A DNA stretch of 64,000 nucleotides from Nocardiopsis sp. JB363 (GTDB taxonomy: Bacteria; Actinomycetota; Actinomycetes; Streptosporangiales; Streptosporangiaceae). The stretch covers positions 1 to 64,000 of the forward strand of contig NZ_FRFF01000097.1 in the NCBI RefSeq assembly GCF_900143625.1, written 5' to 3'. The position numbers were made by a program, and so were the translations under genes. Positions 59,484 through 64,000 of this stretch are shown here, in pieces; within the stretch, counting starts at the first letter, position 1; each line of letters opens with the position of its first letter. The notes below the pieces were generated by a model. That model was not told the origin of the DNA. It did not search any database and saw only the letters and a list, made by a program, of their open reading frames with translations.

Positions 59484-60061
59484 ATCGACTCTTTCTTGTG
59501 CAGATTGTGCATTTATTCACGGCACAGGCCCGCCCCGGGAATCCTGGACTACTCCTCGCCGGGCTCGGCCAGCTCTTGCAGGCGACCTGTAGCGACGCTG
59601 CTCAGACAGCGCACGGGCAGCGATGAACTTGCCCCAGTAGCGCTCACGGCCCTGGCGGGCGCGCTCGTACTTCGCCTCCAACTCCACGTTCTTGGCCGTG
59701 GCGCGTGTTGGTTTGGGGTGGGGCGCGCCCCATCGGAGGTCGAGAATTCGCCCGAGGGGCCGGTAGGCACGCCGGGCGGCGGCGAAGTCGGTTTACACCG
59801 AGGAAGCGCTCACTTCCCGAATAGCGCCGGTGGCGGGGTAGGAGATCCAGCAGATCAGCGTGCGGTCTCTGCTCTCCTCAACGACGTGGGCCTTGCGGGG
59901 GGTGCGCCGGGGAAGTCGCCGGGCAGGTAGCGAACTTCGGGGTGTCGACGTACTTCGAGCACATGGGATCGACCTTTCGTCAGAGAGCGAACCGCATCAG
60001 ACAAAACCGCAACCAATGTCGGGGCGCGACGGTGGACGCGCCCCGACACCGGGGGAAGCGG
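59484..60061. other. Region of decayed minus-strand coding fragments
   Basis: No intact gene is convincing. On the minus strand, fragments look coding but shift frame: RPLGRILDLRWGAPHPKPTR then ATAKNVELEAKYERARQGRE and RYWGKFIAARALSEQ (about 59,590-59,775), which seems to continue as RLQELAEPGEE in another frame; and RKAHVVEESRDRTLICWISY then PATGAIREVSASSV (about 59,795-59,900). They suggest one or two broken small genes. Confidence 0.4.
60017..60048 (-). terminator. Perfect 12-base hairpin
   Basis: TGTCGGGGCGCG and CGCGCCCCGACA pair around ACGGTGGA, 13 bases downstream of the stop of the 82-residue minus-strand gene. Confidence 0.7.
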
Positions 60062-60310
60062 TCAACGACCGTGGATACGGTCGTAGAGGTCGGCCAGACG
60101 CCCAATGTCGCGGGCGTCGTCGGCACCGATGACAGCGCAGGCCTCGGTCAAGGCTTTGACGCGCTCCATCGCGCTGGTCAATCCCGCCCCCCACCGGGTG
60201 GGGTCGGTGTACGGCCAGACCTCACCTTGCTCAGTGAGGATCTCCACGACGACGCCCCACTCCTTGAGGGCCATCTCGATCAGGGCGGCGCGCTCGGCCT
60301 TGGTACTCAC
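60062..60310 (-). CDS. Small protein of unknown function
   Basis: An 82-residue protein, mostly helical (TKAERAALIEMALKEWGVVV, then AMERVKALTEACAVIGADDA). GGAGATTCTT precedes the GTG at 60310. A terminator follows it. Confidence 0.58.
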   Translation of the reverse strand: MSTKAERAALIEMALKEWGVVVEILTEQGEVWPYTDPTRWGAGLTSAMERVKALTEACAVIGADDARDIGRLADLYDRIHGR

Positions 60311-60869
60311 AAGAATCTCCGTTCGAATGCCGGGGTCTTAGGACTGGGCGGGTCGTGACGAAGTCGGCGTTGTACTCGTTGAGGGTGAATCCGTCGCAGT
60401 CGTGCGCGGGGCGGGCTCGAAGGGCGCGATGGTTGATGGAAGGGCTCTGTTCGGGGACCAGCACGACGCGGATGTCGTGTCCGCTGCCGATGGCAGGAGA
60501 TCGCGCTGACCCGGCCTGCGATGGGCCTGTGGGAACCAACGCGGGCGATGGACCATTCATTGACCGTGACGTTGGCCTTCTCTGCGGCTTAACGTGCCTG
60601 TGCGGTGGTGAGCATCGCTCGCACACCCGTGTCGGAGATCGCCAGATCGTGGGGCGCATGGGCCGGTCCTGGTCGCCGCACACCTGGGTGGCCAGCCCGG
60701 CGCTGCGTAGACTGCGCAGGGTGTTGGGGTGACTTACTTCCAGGCGTGCGGTGCTTACTTCCAGGCGTGCGGTGGCATCGGCACTGGCCAGTGTGGCGAG
60801 CTGGGGGCGCTGAGAGGGGGCATCGTGGTCTATTCGTGTGAGGTCGGGGACGGTCTGACCCCGGAATTT
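60311..60869. other. Region without an intact gene
   Basis: On the minus strand, LAISDTGVRAMLTTAQAR, a TAG-type stop, then AAEKANVTVNEWSIARVGSH (about 60,530-60,650) looks like a small gene broken by a stop codon. Nearer 60,350-60,480, DIRVVLVPEQSPSINHRALR and DCDGFTLNEYNADFV also look coding but have no clear start. A 21-base tandem repeat lies at 60,733-60,774. Confidence 0.35.
60733..60774. repeat. 21-base tandem direct repeat
   Basis: The 21 bases cttacttccaggcgtgcggtg occur twice in exact tandem (60733-60753 and 60754-60774). The length keeps reading frame, so it looks like a recent duplication. Confidence 0.85.
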
Positions 60870-61289
60870 CTAACGTAGATTTTGCTTCTGTTCAGGCGAG
60901 GGATGCGCGTGTCCAAGGCCCTCGGTGGCCAGTGAATCGCCCAGGGCGTGGATGTTGTAGTGGCCGGTGAGTTTCGGGCTCAGCATGCGGATCGGGCAGT
61001 CGTCGCGGCGAAACCGGTGGACGTGGTTGTCGCTGAGGTCCGCCTGCGAATTGACCTCGCTGTGCTCGTAGCAGGCGTGCTCGGAGATGATGTGGACGAT
61101 CTCCCATTCCTCGTGGCCGCTGTCACCCCAGGGGTCGCCGAGGATGAGCACGTCGCCCACGCCCATCACTCGCCGAGGGAGGTCGAGGGGGCGCTGCTTC
61201 GGCGCGGAGGGCTCGGGCATCCGCGGACCGAATCCGGCCTCGATGAACTCGTAGACGCAGCTGCACACCACGGCTTCGGTGTCGCACAT
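60870..61289 (-). CDS. Unknown protein, probably cytoplasmic
   Basis: A 139-residue protein. It starts MCDTEAVVCSCVYEFIEAGF and has RRVMGVGDVLILGDPWGDSG, EEWEIVHIISEHACYEHSEV and HVHRFRRDDCPIRMLS. The cysteines and histidines could bind metal, but no family is recognised. AGAGGATCCC precedes the ATG. Confidence 0.6.
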   Translation of the reverse strand: MCDTEAVVCSCVYEFIEAGFGPRMPEPSAPKQRPLDLPRRVMGVGDVLILGDPWGDSGHEEWEIVHIISEHACYEHSEVNSQADLSDNHVHRFRRDDCPIRMLSPKLTGHYNIHALGDSLATEGLGHAHPSPEQKQNLR

Positions 61290-61456
61290 GGGATCCTCTT
61301 TGGCTCGGTTTCGCGGGCGGCGTTTCTGCTTCGCCCGCTTTGCAGTGTTTCTTCTGTCGTGGGGTCGGTGTTCTAGGCGCAGAACCGGCAGCGCGGGTTG
61401 GACTCCACCGCGCACATGCCGCAGGGGCCGACCAGCTTCCAGCGTTGGTCGGCGTG

Positions 61457-61871
61457 CTAGGCCTGCCCCAGGGACAGCAGGCCGAGCTCGATCTCGGCCG
61501 CGTCCTGGAGGAGATCAGCCAGCTCATCGGTGTGCTCGATCACGTCCTCGACGTAGGTCCGCTTGCCGTAGGCGGCGATCACGCCCCGGGCTCCCACCGC
61601 CATGTGCAGGTGATTGTGGGCGCCCAGGACATAAGTCCGCGCGATCAACTTGGCCGCCAGGGCGCGGTCCACCTGCGGGCCAGCACAGCTCCTCCAGGAT
61701 CTGCTCCAGGGCCCGCAACGGGGTGGTGGCGGAGACCGGGTGCGCGGTGATGGCCTCGTGTGTGGTGGCGTTGGTCCACACGTGCGCGATGCGGTCGGCG
61801 GCCGCGCCCACGCGCAGCACGCGCGAGGCGGCGATCTGGCTGTCGCGGAGATAGACGGTGTAGTCAGGCAC
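61457..61871 (-). pseudogene. Small gene with a probable frameshift near 61670
   Basis: From the ATG at 61871, MPDYTVYLRDSQIAASRVLR runs sensibly to LEQILEELCWPAG. The coding pattern then moves to another frame (VDRALAAKLIARTYVLGAHN and on to LLQDAAEIELGLLSLGQA) with a stop at 61457. Read as two genes they would overlap by about 150 bases, so one frameshifted gene of about 137 codons is more likely. Decay or a sequence error are both possible. Confidence 0.5.
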
Positions 61872-61972
61872 GGTGTTCTCCTTCGTGACCTGCAGGCGAA
61901 GGCAAGCGCGACGGTGGGGGATCGGTGATCGCGGTGGTCCTCGATCGAGTTACGGGGGGCCGGCTGGGCCGA

Positions 61973-62206
61973 TCAGGACGAGATCCAGCCAAGAACCTCG
62001 TCGAGAGTGGCGTCGTAGTCCACCTCGACCGCCTCGGCGAGCCCGTCGTCCGGATGCTCGAGGTAGTGGGTCGCTGCGTTGACCAGGAGGTTGAGCGCGT
62101 CGATCGTGCCTACATCGGGCAGGCGCGCGGCATCGGTGATGTCCTCGACAGCTCGGTTGAGGGCTGCGGAGATCTGGTGGTGGGTGTACGCAGTGGGCTC
62201 GGGCAT
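61973..62206 (-). CDS. Small acidic protein
   Basis: A 77-residue protein (MPEPTAYTHHQISAALNRAV, then DALNLLVNAATHYLEHPDDG). AAGGAGAACTGAC before the ATG is a strong ribosome-binding site that lies inside the end of the preceding 30-residue gene, so the two are coupled. Unknown function. Confidence 0.62.
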   Translation of the reverse strand: MPEPTAYTHHQISAALNRAVEDITDAARLPDVGTIDALNLLVNAATHYLEHPDDGLAEAVEVDYDATLDEVLGWISS

Positions 62207-62207
62207 G

Positions 62208-62300
62208 TCAGTTCTCCTTGTCGGCGAGAGACGAGCGGAGGGAGGCGTCGAAGCGGTCCCGCAACTCGTGGGTCTGGCCATCAACGACGGCGGTGATCAT
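62208..62300 (-). CDS. Thirty-residue protein in an overlapping gene chain
   Basis: Encodes MITAVVDGQTHELRDRFDAS plus ten more residues ending LADKEN. Its ATG overlaps the stop of the upstream gene (ATGA at 62297-62300), and its stop is one base before the next ATG. This tight packing on both sides argues that it is real despite its size. Confidence 0.5.
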   Translation of the reverse strand: MITAVVDGQTHELRDRFDASLRSSLADKEN

Positions 62301-62695
62301 GACGGGGTGTCGGGGTCACCGATGTGCTCAAGGGCATGACCCAGTGCCTCGGAGTCCTCGAACTCGCGGCGGGGAGCGTTGGTCCCCGAGTCGTCGTCCT
62401 GCGGGTCGAGCTCTGTGCGCAGCGCATCGACGAGATCAGGGTTGACGGTCGGACGCAAGACGACGACTCGGGTGTCCTCGATGGGTAACGGCAGGACGGC
62501 AACGAGGTCGTGGGAACGCTCGTCGTCGTTGATCATGGTCGTCGAGGCGATGACGTACGTTCCGCCATCGGTGACGTAGGCCTCGGTGGCGTAGTCGAGC
62601 TTGCCGGTGATTCGATCCCCTGCAGCGTTAACGATGTGGGTAAATCTCTGAGCTCCGCTCGTTCCGATGAATTGTGAGTCGTCTCCGTTGGTCAT
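62297..62695 (-). CDS. Unknown protein
   Basis: A 132-residue acidic protein (SQFIGTSGAQRFTHIVNAAG, then ITGKLDYATEAYVTDGGTYV and LVAVLPLPIEDTRVVVLRP). It looks beta-rich. GAAGGAAG precedes the ATG. Its start overlaps the end of the HNH gene, and its stop overlaps the 30-residue gene. Confidence 0.62.
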   Translation of the reverse strand: MTNGDDSQFIGTSGAQRFTHIVNAAGDRITGKLDYATEAYVTDGGTYVIASTTMINDDERSHDLVAVLPLPIEDTRVVVLRPTVNPDLVDALRTELDPQDDDSGTNAPRREFEDSEALGHALEHIGDPDTPS

Positions 62696-63066
62696 GAGTA
62701 CTTCCTTCTTCGCTGGCGCAGTCGCCACTGGTAGAGGGGCGACGGCATGTGGTTCGACTTGCGGGCGTTGTGCCGCTGGCAGAGAGCGGCCCCGTTGAGG
62801 AGCGCGGTCGCTCCTCCCCTGCTCCACGGGACGATGTGGTCGGCTTGGAGCCCGGTCGTCGCCCGGCAGCGCAGCCATAGGGGGTGTTTGTGCTCGCAGC
62901 GCCAGCGGGCTCGGGCGAGGAGGGTCCTCTTCTGTTCCCAGGTGAACAGGCGCTGGGGGTCGCGCCACCTGCGACGCCGACCGATCGCGTGGGCGATGAC
63001 GGCGAGCGGGACGAAGATGAGAAGGATCGCCGTGAGGACGATGAGCGAGTCGGGGCTTGATGCCAC
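62692..63066 (-). CDS. Membrane-anchored HNH nuclease
   Basis: A 124-residue protein with an N-terminal transmembrane helix (about 7-28, SLIVLTAILLIFVPLAVIAH) and a compact HNH domain: RARWRCEHKH, then LQADHIVPWSRGGATALLNG and AALCQRHNARKSNH. The DH, N and H catalytic positions and the cysteines are present. HNH proteins cut or nick DNA. A membrane tether is unusual and could place the activity at the cell surface or at the transfer channel. AGGAGCCGCCC precedes the GTG start. Confidence 0.8.
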   Translation of the reverse strand: MASSPDSLIVLTAILLIFVPLAVIAHAIGRRRRWRDPQRLFTWEQKRTLLARARWRCEHKHPLWLRCRATTGLQADHIVPWSRGGATALLNGAALCQRHNARKSNHMPSPLYQWRLRQRRRKYS

Positions 63067-63381
63067 GGGCGGCTCCTGGGATCGAGGCGGGCGCCCGTCA
63101 AATCGCGGTCAACCGGCGCGCGCTCGGTGACGTGGTCACCGGTTCTCTCCGGCAGGGTGGGGCTTGCAGTGAGCCCCAGGGCTGCTTCGACTTGACCTCC
63201 AGCAGGTCCCGAACGAACTGCGCGATGAGGACAACCCTCGGGTGTTATGCCATGACCACCACTCCACCCACTCCGCACGGGCTCAGCCGCGCGGGTGATG
63301 GGCGGAGGTCCGTCAGCGAGGCCAGGTCTGAGATGCCCCGACCAACGAGAAGATCTACTCGTGGACGGGGTCAATGGTCCA
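63067..63381. other. Spacer with no gene seen
   Basis: A 315-base stretch upstream of the HNH gene. No frame on either strand has a believable start, ribosome-binding site and coding pattern. Confidence 0.4.
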
Positions 63382-63627
63382 TCAGGACCAGTAGTCGTTC
63401 GCGTCCAGCTCCATCTGACGCCGAACCGAGCGCCCGTACATCTCAGCCGTCTCCACGACTTCGGGCTTGGCTCCGCCGAGCGAGTGCCAGCGAATCTTCG
63501 CCCCGGGCACTTCCTCGGGCACGGCTTCGGAGATGGCCACCGCGATCAGCGTCTTCAGCTCCTCGGTCTGCCAGCGGTCAGCGGAGGCATCGACGGTGAA
63601 CACCACCCGGATGCGCTTGGGCTTCAC
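63382..63627 (-). CDS. Small protein of unknown function
   Basis: An 81-residue protein (VKPKRIRVVFTVDASADRWQ, then ELKTLIAVAISEAVPEEVPG), with an alternating beta-alpha look. GGAAG lies 6 bases before the GTG at 63627, which overlaps the stop of the upstream gene by 4 bases; a GTG at 63651 is less likely. Confidence 0.58.
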   Translation of the reverse strand: MKPKRIRVVFTVDASADRWQTEELKTLIAVAISEAVPEEVPGAKIRWHSLGGAKPEVVETAEMYGRSVRRQMELDANDYWS

Positions 63628-63926
63628 GTGTTCTTCCTGCCCATCTGCCACAGGTGGTAGTTCTCCAGGGCGTTATCCCGCTCGCGGTGAGAGTCGTAAG
63701 CGCCGAGGATGACGTCCCCCTCGACGTACCGGGCGTACCCGTAGACGTCGGCCTGCGGGTCGTCGCAGGCCGCCACGATCACGTAGGGCCAGTCGCCCAT
63801 CTCCTCCCCCTGCCAGTTGGGGATAACCTTCCAGTCGTCGGACAGCTTGCCCATCCAGTCGTAGCCGTCGTCGCAGTACCAGACGTTCGGCAGGCCGGGC
63901 AGTCGATCGTTGTCGATCTTCACCAT
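63624..63926 (-). CDS. Small aromatic-rich acidic protein
   Basis: A 100-residue protein rich in W, Y and D (VWYCDDGYDWMGKLSDDWKV, then GDWPYVIVAACDDPQADVYG). GAGGAG lies upstream of the ATG. It is coupled to the next gene by a 4-base overlap. Unknown function. Confidence 0.6.
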   Translation of the reverse strand: MVKIDNDRLPGLPNVWYCDDGYDWMGKLSDDWKVIPNWQGEEMGDWPYVIVAACDDPQADVYGYARYVEGDVILGAYDSHRERDNALENYHLWQMGRKNT

Positions 63927-64000
63927 GCTGTGGTGCTCCTCAAGGGGAGGCCCCGACCGCGCGCACGGCGCGACCGGGGCCGGTCGGTATCAGAGTCGGG

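Larger units (their letters stand above)
19022..64000. mobile_element. Integrative conjugative-type element, left end and most of its length; right end outside window
   Basis: From the broken sufT gene onward the content changes from housekeeping genes to a tyrosine recombinase, a regulator, a relaxase, a coupling ATPase, a wall hydrolase, many membrane proteins and small unrecognised genes. The transfer genes are on the plus strand to 53.8 kb, and small accessory genes are on the minus strand from 55.3 kb. AT-rich spacers recur in front of the transcription units, unlike the host spacers. I see no second attachment site, so the right boundary is unknown, and the minus-strand arm could belong to another insertion. 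No replication initiator was recognised. Confidence 0.8.

Noticed and set aside
1..64000. CRISPR array or rRNA genes
   Set aside because: No regularly spaced repeats and no rRNA-like sequence were seen on either strand.

Overview
This window joins two pieces of DNA: about 19 kb of ordinary high-GC actinobacterial chromosome (positions 1 to about 19,020) and about 45 kb of an integrated, conjugation-capable mobile element that runs off the right edge. The chromosomal part suggests a filamentous actinobacterium near Nocardiopsis or Streptomonospora. That placement is inferred from GC-rich codons, GTG starts and the block of AhpE, DUF3052, YjbQ, PhoD-like, PucR regulator and type II fatty-acid synthase genes. 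No 16S rRNA gene is present to confirm it.

Chromosome, left to right: a secreted M14 zinc carboxypeptidase; tRNA-Val(UAC); ahpE; a DUF3052 gene; a YjbQ-family gene; a PhoD-like metallophosphatase; a membrane protein; a PucR-type regulator (FasR-like) facing the operon fabD-fabH-acpP-fabF; a protein with a degenerate EAL domain and a CBS-like tail; an SGNH/GDSL hydrolase; a large protein of unknown role; and a DUF2470 gene under a near-consensus iron box. Strong hairpins lie between most convergent or terminal genes.

At about 19,022 the chromosome breaks inside a minus-strand gene of the DUF59/SufT family: only its last 31 or so codons remain. Next come a decayed paralogue, a 276-residue protein of unknown function, a 52-residue protein, a tyrosine recombinase and an XRE-type regulator. 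This is the left end and control module of the element.

The plus-strand arm (23.1 to 53.8 kb) reads as a transfer module. It encodes a VirB2-like small membrane protein, a single-pass membrane protein, a three-domain wall hydrolase (phage-type lysozyme, ARB_07466-like domain, CHAP), four consecutive single-pass proteins that look like paralogues, a MOBL-type relaxase, a two-module Clp-type AAA+ ATPase, a tail-anchored coiled-coil protein, a VirD4/TraG coupling ATPase and an HU-family protein. No VirB4-type ATPase is seen.

The most striking gene is at 45,599 to 51,166. It encodes a 1,855-residue single polypeptide carrying both catalytic signatures of cellular RNA polymerase in series: a beta-type GDK...HGNKG segment near residue 984 and a beta-prime-type DFDGD segment at residue 1417. 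I read it as a fused two-barrel RNA polymerase encoded by the element. The element's transcription units begin at short AT-rich islands in otherwise GC-rich DNA, some sharing an ATAGTCTATT-like word, so a private transcription system is a reasonable and testable idea.

An IS30-family insertion sequence (53,814 to 55,342) separates this arm from a minus-strand arm (55.3 to 64 kb). That arm holds small genes, mostly unrecognised: coiled-coil paralogues, small barrel-like proteins, a membrane-anchored HNH nuclease and several decayed or frameshifted fragments. The right end of the element is not in the window.
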